DNA from: an uncultured Roseburia sp.
GTDB taxonomy: Bacteria > Bacillota > Clostridia > Lachnospirales > Lachnospiraceae
Length of the DNA stretch: 64,000 nt
Direction of reading: 5' to 3'
NCBI GenBank assembly: GCA_910577925.1
Contig: CAJTOI010000003.1
Span: 133,650 to 197,649 of the forward strand
Made by a program: the position numbers and the translations under genes. Positions 33,620 through 42,996 of the stretch are shown here, piece after piece (position 1 is the first letter of the stretch; every line of letters begins with the position of its first letter). The notes under the pieces are model-generated. The model ran no database searches, was not told the DNA's origin, and was given only the letters and a program-made list of their open reading frames with translations.

Positions 33620-35050
33620 CTATACAAGGACGATTTCGCGCGTGTATTCACTGCGCGGAGTCGTCTTTTTTTGAACATAAGAATGGTCCGCAAGGTGCGG
33701 CATCCGTTGTTCACGGACCGTGTCTGTCATGCAGGTTTTGGCGTACGATAAGGCTTTGAGGTGTCTGGTCTGCGCATAAAGCTCCGATGCATAGATGTCT
33801 TTTTCAAGAAGCGCGTGCGCGTCCGGGGGAAGCAGCAGAGAAGCGTCCGCGAGTTTGGAGATCATGGGGACGGAGGCGCATTCCTTTATTCGGGTTAATA
33901 CCGCGGCGGAGGCCCTGCGGAACCCTAAGATGCGCAGGTAGGGGATATAGCCGGCGGCGGAATAATGCCGGTAGTCTTCGTTTGTGACGGACAGGACCGT
34001 GTGCAGCAGAATCCGATTCATGCGGGTGCGTGTGACGTCCCGGCTTTTGCAGGCAGCCGCAAATGAGGTAAAAGAAGAAAATGCGGCGCGGTTTTTTTGC
34101 AGGCGGTTTGCAATCTCCGGGCTGCAGTCCGCGGCGGAGGCGAGCTCGTCCGCAGTCATGGAGAGCAGGCGGTACCCGAGAACGGCGGAAAAATCATCCG
34201 CCGTCACAGGCGGATATTCCCGCAGGCCGGCGGCAAGGAGGGCGGCGGCCGGGGCGGGCATTGCGGAGGCGAGATACGCCTCTGCATTTTTGCAGCGGGA
34301 AGCGGCGAAATCGGATAAAAGCAGTTTGCGGATTCCGCTCGCGGATGCGGGAATCTGCGGTGCGTCGGAGCGGTCTGCAAAGGCAGATACCTGCCGAGCG
34401 TCGGAACCGCCGGCGGATGCGTGCAGCGCGGCGTCATGGTAGCCGGCGCCCTCGCGCCGGATGACATACGGACGCATGGAAGAGCCGGAGCGCCGGAGCG
34501 CTTTCAGATATTCGACGGCGAGGATATTGTTCGGCGATTCGAGGATGCGCATAAGCGTGTCGGGGTCCGCGGTCGGCGCAGGCAGCCCGGCGTCGGCAAA
34601 TGATCCTGCAAGGGCAAGAATCCTTGCCTGCGGAAACGTCATGCCGTTTTTTATATAGGAAGAAAGCATATCGCGGTAGTCGGGCGGTTCCTCACAGAGA
34701 AATTCTGCGAGGGAGGAAAGCAAAGGAAGATTGTCCGTTTCCGCGCCGAAACAGAGGCCGTCTGTGCAGCCTGTTTTTTCAAACAGAGAGACGCCTGCGC
34801 GGGCAAAATATTCGGCGGAGGCGCAGGAGAAGAGCACGGGAAGCTCAAATACGAGATCCGCGCCGCAGCGCAGGGCCATCTCGGTTCTTGTATATTTGTC
34901 GGTCAGGGCTGGGGCGCCGCGCTGTACGAAGTCGCCGCTCATCGCGATAATGATATAATCTGCGCCGGTCTCCCGGCGTATCTTTTCGATCTGATAGGCA
35001 TGTCCGTTGTGGAACGGATTGTATTCTGCGATAATGCCGATAATTTTCAT
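33620..35050 (-). CDS. tmcAL: tRNA(Met) cytidine acetate ligase
   Basis: A 476-residue nucleotidyltransferase that activates acetate with ATP and acetylates C34 of elongator tRNA-Met. The N-terminal HxGH-type motif is in AEYNPFHNGH; further family segments are MSGDFVQRGAPA and SPNNILAVEYLKAL. Slightly longer than the typical 400-430 residues because of an Ala/Ser-rich insert around residues 208-232. It lies back-to-back with ackA, as acetate supply is relevant to both. Confidence 0.92.
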   Translation of the reverse strand: MKIIGIIAEYNPFHNGHAYQIEKIRRETGADYIIIAMSGDFVQRGAPALTDKYTRTEMALRCGADLVFELPVLFSCASAEYFARAGVSLFEKTGCTDGLCFGAETDNLPLLSSLAEFLCEEPPDYRDMLSSYIKNGMTFPQARILALAGSFADAGLPAPTADPDTLMRILESPNNILAVEYLKALRRSGSSMRPYVIRREGAGYHDAALHASAGGSDARQVSAFADRSDAPQIPASASGIRKLLLSDFAASRCKNAEAYLASAMPAPAAALLAAGLREYPPVTADDFSAVLGYRLLSMTADELASAADCSPEIANRLQKNRAAFSSFTSFAAACKSRDVTRTRMNRILLHTVLSVTNEDYRHYSAAGYIPYLRILGFRRASAAVLTRIKECASVPMISKLADASLLLPPDAHALLEKDIYASELYAQTRHLKALSYAKTCMTDTVREQRMPHLADHSYVQKKTTPRSEYTREIVLV

Positions 35051-35216
35051 AGAACGGGTTCCTTCCTGTGTGTCAGATTGTTTTGTCTATCGTACCATGC
35101 CGCGGGGGCGGATGCAATGCGCCGCGGTTGATTTAAAGCTGCGGATTCGGCCGGACATTGTTAAAAAAATAGCGGGCTGTTTTGGATTTAATACACAAAA
35201 ACGGCAAAAAACGGGC

Positions 35217-35245
35217 TTGTCTGTATGTGTTTCCTGGCGTATACT
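35217..35245 (+). promoter_or_regulatory. Promoter of ackA
   Basis: -35 TTGTCT (35217-35222), 17-bp spacer, -10 TATACT (35240-35245); the ATG follows at 35282 behind AAGGAGG. Confidence 0.75.
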
Positions 35246-35281
35246 TGAACTAGTTATGATTGTCAGGAAAAGGAGGGAATT

Positions 35282-36469
35282 ATGAAGGTATTAGTGATTA
35301 ACTGCGGGAGTTCTTCTCTGAAATATCAGCTGATTGATTCGGAGAGCGAGGCGGTATTGGCAAAGGGACTCTGCGAGCGGATTGGGATTGACGGAAGACT
35401 GGTATATCAGAAAACAGGTCTTGACAAGGAGATGACGGAGGCGGCGATGCCGACGCACAAACAGGCGATTCAGATGGTGCTTGACGCCCTGGTAAATGAA
35501 AAGACCGGCGCGATTGAAAGCCTTTCCGAGATCGATGCCGTGGGACACCGCGTGGTGCACGGCGGGGAGAAGTTCGCGGCGTCCACACTGCTGACCCCCG
35601 AAGTACTTACGGCTATCGAGGAGTGCAACGAGCTTGCGCCGCTGCACAATCCGGCGAACCTTATCGGTATCAATGCGTGCAGAGAGCTGATGCCGGAAGT
35701 GCCGATGGTCGGCGTGTTCGACACGGCATTTCATCAGACGATGCCGAAGAAAGCGTACCTCTACGGTCTGCCCTATGAGTATTATGAGAAATATAAGGTC
35801 AGAAGATACGGGTTTCACGGAACGAGCCACAGTTTTGTATCCAAGCGCACGGCAGAGTTTCTCGGTATGGACTTGAAAGCGTCTAAGATTATCGTGGCGC
35901 ATCTCGGAAACGGCGCGTCCATCAGTGCCGTTTTAAACGGCGAATGCGTCGATACTTCCATGGGACTTACACCGCTTGAGGGTCTCGTGATGGGAACACG
36001 TTCCGGCGATATCGACCCGGCGATTATGGAGTTTATCGCGAAAAAGGAAAATCTGGATATCGAGGGCATCATGGATGTCTTAAATAAGAAATCCGGCGTA
36101 CAGGGGCTGTCCCGTCTGTCCTCTGATTTCCGGGATCTCGAAGCGGGCTACAATGAGGGCAACGAGCTCGCAGTCAATGCCATCGAGGTATTTTCTTACC
36201 GCGTGGCAAAATATATCGGTTCCTATGCGGCGGCGATGAACGGTGTGGATGCGATTGCATTTACCGCAGGAATCGGTGAGAATACCGAGATTGTCCGCGG
36301 AAAAGTACTTGCTTATCTCGAATATCTCGGCATAGCCGTGGATGAGGAGGCGAATCGGGTGCGCGGCGAGGAGAAGGTGGTTTCCACCGCTGATTCCCGC
36401 GTGAAGGTATGCGTGATCCCCACAAACGAGGAGCTCGCGATCGCAAGGGAGACGGTTGCACTCTTATAA
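35282..36469 (+). CDS. ackA: Acetate kinase
   Basis: A 395-residue acetokinase interconverting acetyl phosphate plus ADP with acetate plus ATP, the energy-yielding last step of acetate fermentation. Motifs: INCGSSSLKYQ at the N-terminus, VGHRVVHGGEKF, FDTAFHQTMP and HLGNGASISAV. No pta gene is adjacent in the window. It is followed by its own intergenic promoter for the DUF177-rpmF pair. Confidence 0.97.
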   Translation: MKVLVINCGSSSLKYQLIDSESEAVLAKGLCERIGIDGRLVYQKTGLDKEMTEAAMPTHKQAIQMVLDALVNEKTGAIESLSEIDAVGHRVVHGGEKFAASTLLTPEVLTAIEECNELAPLHNPANLIGINACRELMPEVPMVGVFDTAFHQTMPKKAYLYGLPYEYYEKYKVRRYGFHGTSHSFVSKRTAEFLGMDLKASKIIVAHLGNGASISAVLNGECVDTSMGLTPLEGLVMGTRSGDIDPAIMEFIAKKENLDIEGIMDVLNKKSGVQGLSRLSSDFRDLEAGYNEGNELAVNAIEVFSYRVAKYIGSYAAAMNGVDAIAFTAGIGENTEIVRGKVLAYLEYLGIAVDEEANRVRGEEKVVSTADSRVKVCVIPTNEELAIARETVALL

Positions 36470-36479
36470 CAAAAAGTGA

Positions 36480-36508
36480 TTGACAAAACAGAAGCGTCTA
36501 TGTATAAT
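36480..36508 (+). promoter_or_regulatory. Consensus promoter of the DUF177-rpmF operon
   Basis: A perfect sigma-70/sigma-A consensus: TTGACA (36480-36485), 17 bp, TATAAT (36503-36508). Confidence 0.9.
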
Positions 36509-36533
36509 TGTCTAAGTGTGAAAAGGAGAGGCT

Positions 36534-37058
36534 ATGCTGGTAGATATTTCGGATGTTGTGTCCGTGGAGAACAGAGAAGTTACAAAAGAGGTTCTTTTTG
36601 GACATGATTCTTTCAGATCCCGGCTCGGTGAGTTCCCGATCACAAAGAAGACACCGATTACTTTGCGGATTGCGAACCGGGAGAACAAGCGGCTGCTCAT
36701 CTCGGGAGAGGTTGCTATGACCGTGCGTATCCCGTGTAACCGCTGCCTTGAGGATGTGGAAACAGACATTCGTTTCACGATTGACAAGGAGCTGACGACA
36801 GACGGCGCCGAGATCAATGACGGAGAGACGGAAGCCGCCGACTATCTGAGCGGAGTTTGGCTGGATACGGATAAGCTTATCTACGGAGAGATTTTGGTAC
36901 ACTGGCCGATGAAGGTTCTGTGCAGAGAGGACTGCAGGGGAATCTGCAGAGTGTGCGGGATGAACCTGAACAAAGGTGACTGCGGCTGTCCCAAAACAGA
37001 ACCCGATCCGAGAATGGCGGCAATCCAGGATGTCTTTAGCAAATTTAAGGAGGTGTAA
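36534..37058 (+). CDS. DUF177/YceD family protein
   Basis: A 174-residue protein of the YceD family, usually encoded directly before rpmF and implicated in 23S rRNA/ribosome accumulation. Contains four clustered cysteines in LCREDCRGICRVCGMN and CGC, a probable metal site. It is 2 bp from rpmF; AAGGAGG in its last codons is the rpmF ribosome site. Confidence 0.9.
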   Translation: MLVDISDVVSVENREVTKEVLFGHDSFRSRLGEFPITKKTPITLRIANRENKRLLISGEVAMTVRIPCNRCLEDVETDIRFTIDKELTTDGAEINDGETEAADYLSGVWLDTDKLIYGEILVHWPMKVLCREDCRGICRVCGMNLNKGDCGCPKTEPDPRMAAIQDVFSKFKEV

Positions 37059-37060
37059 AA

Positions 37061-37240
37061 ATGTCAATTTGTCCGAAGAATAAATCTTCCAAGGGAAGAC
37101 GCGATAAAAGAAGAGCAAACTGGAAAATGACTGCTCCTGCATTGGTAAAATGCAGCAAATGTGGAGAGTTAATGATGCCTCATAGAGTATGCAAAAACTG
37201 TGGCTCTTACAACAAAAAAGAAATTATTGCGCAGGATTAA
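37061..37240 (+). CDS. rpmF: 50S ribosomal protein L32
   Basis: A 59-residue protein beginning MSICPKNKSSKGRRDKRRAN, the conserved L32 N-terminus, with a zinc-ribbon made of CSKCGE and CKNCGSYN. It is followed by a terminator; in related genomes plsX usually comes next, but here an accessory segment intervenes. Confidence 0.97.
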   Translation: MSICPKNKSSKGRRDKRRANWKMTAPALVKCSKCGELMMPHRVCKNCGSYNKKEIIAQD

Positions 37241-37248
37241 TCCAAAAT

Positions 37249-37280
37249 GGCTTCCGGGGGTTCCCCGGGAGTCTTTTTTT
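37249..37280 (+). terminator. Intrinsic terminator after rpmF
   Basis: GGCTTCCGGGG pairs with CCCCGGGAGTC (two G-U pairs) and is followed by seven T. Confidence 0.85.
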
Positions 37281-37363
37281 ATCTAAAACGATTTCATAAA
37301 TCGAGCTGCGATGCCGGAAAGAATTCCTGCAAATGTGTCAATCAGATCCTGTTTTGGCTTTGC

Positions 37364-37392
37364 TTGTAATCAAAATTAAAATCCGCTATACT
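37364..37392 (+). promoter_or_regulatory. Promoter of the ATPase/nuclease gene
   Basis: -35 TTGTAA (37364-37369), 17 bp, -10 TATACT (37387-37392). The -10 lies at the edge of a hairpin formed by AAAATCCGCT (37378-37387) and AGCGGATTTT (37411-37420). Confidence 0.65.
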
Positions 37393-37433
37393 GAGAAAAA
37401 GGCTTGGTGCAGCGGATTTTTTGTGGAGGTGTT

Positions 37434-39152
37434 ATGGGACGAACGGTTGGAATCGGAATACAGGATTTTGGAAAAATCATAAATAATAATTATTTTTATA
37501 TTGACAAAACGTCGTTTATTCGGGAATGGTGGGAGAGCGGAGATGATGTTACATTGATTGCCCGTCCGAGGCGTTTCGGAAAAACGCTTACCATGAGTAT
37601 GCTCGAGCAGTTTTTTTCTGTCGAATATGCGGACAGGGGAGAACTGTTTGCAGGACTTTCCATCTGGCAGGACGCAAAATACCGGGATTTACAGGGAACA
37701 TATCCGGTAATCAGCCTTTCATTTGCCAATGTTAAGGAAAAAAATTATGAAATGACGAGAAAGAAAATCTGCAGGATGCTGGTAGACTTGTATGCAAATT
37801 TTGCTTTTGTGAGAGACAGCGGAAAATTAACTGAGCAGGATAAGGAATTTTTTGACGGCGTTATGACTAATATGGATGACAGTATCGCAACTATGGCGAT
37901 ACATCGGCTTTCCGGGTTTTTGAACCGTTATTACGGCAAAAAAGTCATTCTTCTGCTGGACGAGTATGATACCCCCATGCAGGAAGCATATATAAACGGT
38001 TACTGGGAAGAGTTGGTATCCTTCATCAGAAGTATATTGAATGCAGCATTTAAAACAAATCCCTGTCTGGAGCGTGCGGTTATGACAGGGATTACGCGTG
38101 TGAGCAAGGAATCTGTTTTCTCTGATTTGAATAATCTGAAAGTTGTAACGACAACCTCGGACGAATATGCCACGGCTTTTGGATTTACAGAGGAAGAAGT
38201 CTTTGCGGCGATGGAAGAGTGTGGCAGAGGCGGGGAGAAAGAGAAGGTAAAGTGGTGGTATGACGGATTTACGTTTGGGGAGCACCATGATATTTACAAT
38301 CCGTGGTCTATCTTGAACTTTCTTGATACGGGGAAGTATACAACTTACTGGGCCAATACCAGTTCAAACAGTCTGGTGGGAAAGCTTATCCGGGAGGGAA
38401 GCAGCGATATTAAGGAACAATTTGAACAGCTGCTTTACGGAAAGAGCATTCTGTGCAGCATTGACGAACAGATTGTCTATAATCAGCTGTCGGAAAATGA
38501 GGAGGCTGTCTGGAGCCTTCTGCTTGCGGGCGGTTACTTAAAGGTACTGAGCTTTCGGGGATACATGGATTCGCCGGATTATATGACACAGCAATATGAT
38601 CTGGCGATAACGAATCACGAAGTGAGAATTATGTTTGGAGAGATGGTGCGGGGATGGTTTGCACAGCAGAAATCCGACTACAATCGTTTCATTAAGGCAT
38701 TCTTGGCAGGGGATGTTGAGGCGATGAATGTATATATGAATCGAGTGGCATTGCAGACTTTCAGTTATTTTGATACGGGCAGCGGACCTTTGGGGCCGGA
38801 GCCGGAACGCTTTTATCACGGTTTTGTGTTGGGGCTGATAGTAGAACTGCAGGACCGCTATGTGATTACCTCTAACCGTGAGAGCGGCTTTGGCAGATAC
38901 GATGTGATGTTGGAGCCGAGGAAAGAGAAAGACGCGGGAAGCCCTATGGAATATGACGCGTTTATTTTGGAATTTAAGGTGCGCAGTCCAAAGAGGGAGA
39001 GTGATTTGGAAGAGACTGTGCGGGCGGCACTCGTGCAGATTGAGGAAAAGCGTTATCCTGAGCAATTGATTGCGCGGGGGATAAAAAGAGAACATATCCG
39101 CTGCTACGGTTTTGCGTTTGACGGCAAAACAGTACTGATTGATACGGAGTGA
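37434..39152 (+). CDS. AAA-ATPase-like protein with C-terminal PD-(D/E)xK nuclease-type domain
   Basis: A 572-residue protein of the widespread AAA-ATPase-like/DUF1703 type. Residues 1-280 carry the ATPase-like half (YFYIDKTSFIREWW, ARPRRFGKTLTMSML as P-loop, VILLLDEYDTPM as Walker B-like). The C-terminal 130 residues end in a nuclease-like core (FILEFKVRS) with a preceding Asp (GRYDVML). The ATG at 37434 has GGAGG upstream. The gene is AT-richer than the operon it sits in. Such proteins are common in gut Bacteroidota and Clostridia; function is not established, a defence or mobile-element role is possible. Confidence 0.82.
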   Translation: MGRTVGIGIQDFGKIINNNYFYIDKTSFIREWWESGDDVTLIARPRRFGKTLTMSMLEQFFSVEYADRGELFAGLSIWQDAKYRDLQGTYPVISLSFANVKEKNYEMTRKKICRMLVDLYANFAFVRDSGKLTEQDKEFFDGVMTNMDDSIATMAIHRLSGFLNRYYGKKVILLLDEYDTPMQEAYINGYWEELVSFIRSILNAAFKTNPCLERAVMTGITRVSKESVFSDLNNLKVVTTTSDEYATAFGFTEEEVFAAMEECGRGGEKEKVKWWYDGFTFGEHHDIYNPWSILNFLDTGKYTTYWANTSSNSLVGKLIREGSSDIKEQFEQLLYGKSILCSIDEQIVYNQLSENEEAVWSLLLAGGYLKVLSFRGYMDSPDYMTQQYDLAITNHEVRIMFGEMVRGWFAQQKSDYNRFIKAFLAGDVEAMNVYMNRVALQTFSYFDTGSGPLGPEPERFYHGFVLGLIVELQDRYVITSNRESGFGRYDVMLEPRKEKDAGSPMEYDAFILEFKVRSPKRESDLEETVRAALVQIEEKRYPEQLIARGIKREHIRCYGFAFDGKTVLIDTE

Positions 39153-39224
39153 CGGACAGAAGCAAGTTTTGTTCTATATGGAAAGTGGGATAAATATTGA
39201 AAGAATAAAGAAGAGGAGATACAG

Positions 39225-40712
39225 ATGATAAGCTTGATTGATGAAGAAGATTTTAATAAGGCGGTATGTATTTTGGAGAAATCCGTTTCATCTCAGCTGT
39301 TACGAAAAATATTAATTGCAGACTGTGGAAAAGATTTTTACGATAGTTTAGATGTGAATCATAAAATGCAAAAGAGAGAATTGTGTGAATTATTGATTGA
39401 AGAGAGGGGGACAGAGTTATTTTCCAATAGTAAAAGCAAGGGGGAAACATACGAATTAAAAGAAACGCTGCTGTCCTCAGTCCCGGATGAACTGATTATG
39501 GATTTGTATCAACGTTATCCGGAAAAAGGCAGAAAAATCACAAGCGTAAGCTATATGCGCAGGCCTTTGGCCGAAAAAAGGTGAGTCTCAGGAAAGTCTT
39601 ATGCGAGAGCATATATAGAAGCAGTCGGGTTTCCGGAAATTTTCGCGGGAATAGGTGGAGATGAGAAAACAAAAAAGCAGGTATATGAGGATATTATGCC
39701 GAAGATGCCGGAACGAAAATTAAAAGAATATCAGCTGGAAATGAAAGAAAAAATGCTGAAAATTCTGAATGGGGAAGGTGAGAACAGGAACTGTATGCTT
39801 TCGCTTCCGACCGGCGGTGGAAAAACAAGAATTGCGGTGGAAGCGTTTCTGGAATGGATGCAGAGGAAGTTTGACGAAAATAAATATTTGATATGGATTG
39901 CGCAGAGCGAAGAGTTGTGTGAACAGTGCATTAGCTGTATAGAAGAGGTATGGGGCAAAAAAGAATTTGTGCTGTCGTTAAGAGTATACCGATATTTCGC
40001 CGGATATAACCCAAAGGAGGAAGATTTACAGGGAGGAGTGATTGTCTGCAGCATCCAGAAGATACATTCTCAACTAAAGACGGAGGAAAAAACAAAAATC
40101 CAGGAGATATTGAGCCATACAGGAGCTGTCATTATAGATGAAGCCCATCGCGCATCAACGATGATGTATGACGAGTTTTTAGATATGCTGCAGGATGTAA
40201 ATGAGAGGAAGCATGTTGCAATATGCGGTTTATCTGCGACACCCGGAAGAACGAAAGTTGAGGAAGAAGGTAAAAAGTTAGTTGAACGTTTTGAGACAAA
40301 TCTGATAACGCCAGAATTCAAAGATGAGGACAGTATATACAAGGAGCATCCATTGCAGTATTTCAAAGATAAAGGTTATCTGTCGAGGACCAGGCATGTT
40401 TTAATAAAAGGGGAAATTGTTTATCATCTTTCGGATGTTGAATTAAGAGAAATAAAAGCAGACGATTGTGTAGAATATACGAAGGAGTTTTTGAAGCATA
40501 TTGCGAAGGATGAAGAAAATAACCGGAGAATACTTCATGAACTGACTAAAATTCCGGAGGGAAAGGCGGTTCTTGTATATACTTGCACGGTTGAGCAGGC
40601 AAAACATTTTGCAAGATACTGTAAAGAATGCGGAAAATACTATGTAACGGAAAAGTTTTATCATTCTTTGGGTTTTCCTATAGAAAATTTTACAGTGAAT
40701 ATAGTTAAATAA
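39225..40712 (+). pseudogene. Superfamily 2 helicase gene, broken by one TGA and truncated at the 3' end
   Basis: One reading frame of 495 codons runs from ATG at 39225 to TAA at 40710, interrupted only by TGA at 39582-39584 (codon 120). Before the stop is a helical domain (MISLIDEEDFNKAVCILEKS); after it the frame continues with VSGKSYARAYIEAVGFPEIF, then a helicase ATPase core: Walker A SLPTGGGKTR, DEAH box IIDEAHRA and motif III CGLSATPGR. The second helicase lobe starts (EGKAVLVYTCTVEQAKHFA) but stops after a few residues of unrelated character, so it lacks motifs V-VI. TGG (Trp) to TGA is the simplest explanation of the internal stop. It resembles ResIII-type helicases of defence loci. 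Confidence 0.75.
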
Positions 40713-40727
40713 GCATAAATAAACCGG

Positions 40728-40756
40728 TTGCATATTTGACGCAGGCAGGATAAAAT
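40728..40756 (+). promoter_or_regulatory. Promoter of the YesL-like gene
   Basis: -35 TTGCAT (40728-40733), 17 bp, -10 TAAAAT (40751-40756). An overlapping TTGACG 18 bp from TAGTAT is an alternative. Confidence 0.5.
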
Positions 40757-40832
40757 GATTAGTATGTTTTTCGACAGTGTATACGCATATGCCCCGGTCA
40801 TATGATCCGGGCGCGCGCAGGTGGAGGTAGGT

Positions 40833-41555
40833 ATGGGACAACTTTTTAATCTGGACAACAAATTTTTTCAGGGGATGAACAAGATGCTTGACTGCGTCTG
40901 TCTGAATCTGCTGTGGCTGATCTGCTGCATCCCGCTGATCACGGCGGCCTATTTCGCTTTTGTCACAAAAGTAATCGTTTTCTGGCTGTTTTGCATTCCG
41001 ACGGCGCTGCCGGCCGGAGCAGCGACCACGGCGCTGTATTATGCGATCAACAAGACGATCCGGCATGGCCGCGGGTACATCTGGAGAGAATTCTGGGGTT
41101 CTTTTCGGAGCAATTTTAAGCAGGCGGCAGTGATTTCCGTGATCCTTACGCTTGTGATGCTGATGCTTGGGCTGGATGCATGGCTGATGCACGGATTTGC
41201 GGAAAACGGACAGAAAGTCGGCATGTTATATTTCGTGTTTCTGATTTTCATTTTGCTGGTGATTCTGTGGGCCAATTATGTCTATGCGTATCTCGCCCGG
41301 TTCAGCAACGGGACGAAAGCGATTCTGAAGAACGGGGCGCTGATGGCGGTTGCGAATCTGCCGAGGACGGGAATGCTGTTTGTGGCTTTTGCGGTGTGCG
41401 CGGTGCTTGTGGCGGCGGTTCCGGTTGTGATTATGGTGGCGCCGTCCTGCTATATGCTCATTGAGAACCAGATTCTGGAAAAAGTATTCCGAAAATATAT
41501 GACGCCGGAAGACATAGCCGCGGAAGAGGAGCGGAATCAGGAGTTTTATAATTAG
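40833..41555 (+). CDS. YesL family (DUF624) membrane protein
   Basis: A 240-residue protein with about five membrane segments, starting MGQLFNLDNKFFQGMNKM, as in YesL/DUF624 proteins often found beside carbohydrate ABC transporters. No transporter is near it here. The ATG at 40833 follows GGAGG; an in-frame GTG 12 bp upstream has none. A hairpin terminator follows. Confidence 0.85.
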   Translation: MGQLFNLDNKFFQGMNKMLDCVCLNLLWLICCIPLITAAYFAFVTKVIVFWLFCIPTALPAGAATTALYYAINKTIRHGRGYIWREFWGSFRSNFKQAAVISVILTLVMLMLGLDAWLMHGFAENGQKVGMLYFVFLIFILLVILWANYVYAYLARFSNGTKAILKNGALMAVANLPRTGMLFVAFAVCAVLVAAVPVVIMVAPSCYMLIENQILEKVFRKYMTPEDIAAEEERNQEFYN

Positions 41556-41574
41556 CGCGGCCGGATTCCCCGCG

Positions 41575-41598
41575 TGAAACGCAAGAAAGCGTTTTTTA
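41575..41598 (+). terminator. Intrinsic terminator after the YesL-like gene
   Basis: AAACGC pairs with GCGTTT around a six-nt loop, followed by a T run. Confidence 0.65.
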
Positions 41599-41600
41599 TG

Positions 41601-41629
41601 TTGATTTATAGAAAGACTTATAGTATATT
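41601..41629 (+). promoter_or_regulatory. Promoter of plsX
   Basis: -35 TTGATT (41601-41606), 17 bp, -10 TATATT (41624-41629), directly behind the preceding terminator. I see no FapR-type operator. Confidence 0.65.
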
Positions 41630-41684
41630 CTGTTATAGATGAGAAGGGGAAACCCGAGAACGCAAAAAGGATGGAGAGCGTGAT

Positions 41685-42725
41685 ATGCAGCAGAGTAAGT
41701 TGTCCGGGGTGACGAGAGTCGTTCTGGATGCAATGGGTGGCGACCATGCGCCGGCGGAGCCGGTGCGGGGCGCCGTTGATGCGGTGAGCACAAGGGACGA
41801 TATTCATGTGATCCTTGTGGGACAGGAGGATGTGGTGCGCGAGGAGCTCGCCAAGCACACATATCCGGCAGAGCGCATCACGGTAGTGCACGCCGAAGAG
41901 GTGATTGAGACCGCAGAACCTCCGGTGAATGCAATCCGTAAAAAGAAACGGTCCTCGATTGTCGTGGGCATGAATATGGTAAAGCAAAAGGAAGCGGATG
42001 CGTTTGTGTCGGCGGGAAGTTCCGGGGCGATTTTAGTCGGCGGACAGGCGATCGTGGGGCGCATCAAAGGTGTGGAGCGCCCGCCGTTAGCTCCGCTGAT
42101 TCCGACGGAGCGCGGCGTGTCGCTTCTGATCGACTGCGGCGCGAACGTGGACGCGAGATCGTCGCATCTGGTTCAGTTTGCCAGGATGGGTTCCGTCTAC
42201 ATGGAACACGTGCTCGGAATCTCAAAGCCGAAAGTGGCGATTGTCAATATCGGCGCCGAGGAGGAGAAGGGCAATGCGCTGGTCAAGGAGACCTTTCCGC
42301 TGCTGCGGGAATGTGAGGATATCAACTTTGTCGGCAGCATTGAGGCGAGAGAGATCCCGCATGGGGAGGCCGATGTGATTGTCTGCGAGGCATTTGTGGG
42401 AAATGTCATTTTAAAGCTGTACGAGGGACTCAGCGATACGCTGATCCGTGTGATTAAGGGCGGTATGACGAGCACGGCCAGAGCCAAGGTCGGAGCGGCG
42501 CTTGCGCTGCCGGCGTTAAAGAGTACGCTCAAGGCGTTTGATGCGACAGAGTACGGCGGAGCGCCGCTGCTCGGATTAAACGGACTTGTGGTAAAGACAC
42601 ACGGAAGCGCGAAAGCCGCGGAAATTACGCATTCGATATACCAGTGTGTCACATTTAAAGAACAGGATATCAACGGAAAAATTAAAAAACAGATTGTCGG
42701 TTCAACGGAACAGGAAGGGATGTAA
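41685..42725 (+). CDS. plsX: Phosphate acyltransferase PlsX
   Basis: A 346-residue enzyme making acyl-phosphate from acyl-ACP and phosphate for phospholipid synthesis. Signature LDAMGGDHAPAEPVRGA at the N-terminus and GSSGAILVGGQAIVGR in the middle. It starts the run plsX-acpP-rnc-smc-ftsY. Confidence 0.96.
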   Translation: MQQSKLSGVTRVVLDAMGGDHAPAEPVRGAVDAVSTRDDIHVILVGQEDVVREELAKHTYPAERITVVHAEEVIETAEPPVNAIRKKKRSSIVVGMNMVKQKEADAFVSAGSSGAILVGGQAIVGRIKGVERPPLAPLIPTERGVSLLIDCGANVDARSSHLVQFARMGSVYMEHVLGISKPKVAIVNIGAEEEKGNALVKETFPLLRECEDINFVGSIEAREIPHGEADVIVCEAFVGNVILKLYEGLSDTLIRVIKGGMTSTARAKVGAALALPALKSTLKAFDATEYGGAPLLGLNGLVVKTHGSAKAAEITHSIYQCVTFKEQDINGKIKKQIVGSTEQEGM

Positions 42726-42727
42726 TT

Positions 42728-42961
42728 ATGGAATTTGAAAAGCTGAAAAAAATCATTGCAGAAGTTTTAAATGTAGATGAGGAAGAGATTCAGATGGACA
42801 CCACGTTTGTCGATGATCTCGGCGCGGATTCTCTTGATATATTCCAGATTATCATGGGAATCGAGGAAGAGTTTGACATTGAGATCGCAAACGAGGATGC
42901 GGAGGATATTGTGACTGTGTCGGATGCGGTAGAAAAGATTAAAAACGCGTCGAACGCTTAG
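42728..42961 (+). CDS. acpP: Acyl carrier protein
   Basis: A 77-residue acidic four-helix protein carrying the phosphopantetheine on Ser in DDLGADSLDIFQ. It is 2 bp after plsX, whose substrate it supplies. A 10-bp hairpin follows. Confidence 0.96.
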   Translation: MEFEKLKKIIAEVLNVDEEEIQMDTTFVDDLGADSLDIFQIIMGIEEEFDIEIANEDAEDIVTVSDAVEKIKNASNA

Positions 42962-42996
42962 TTCTGTTTTAAATGGGATGCGGGTATGTTACATGT

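Noticed and set aside
39582..39584. TGA in the helicase as selenocysteine
   Set aside because: No convincing SECIS-like hairpin directly downstream, and the helicase context gives no reason for selenocysteine; a Trp-to-stop change is simpler.
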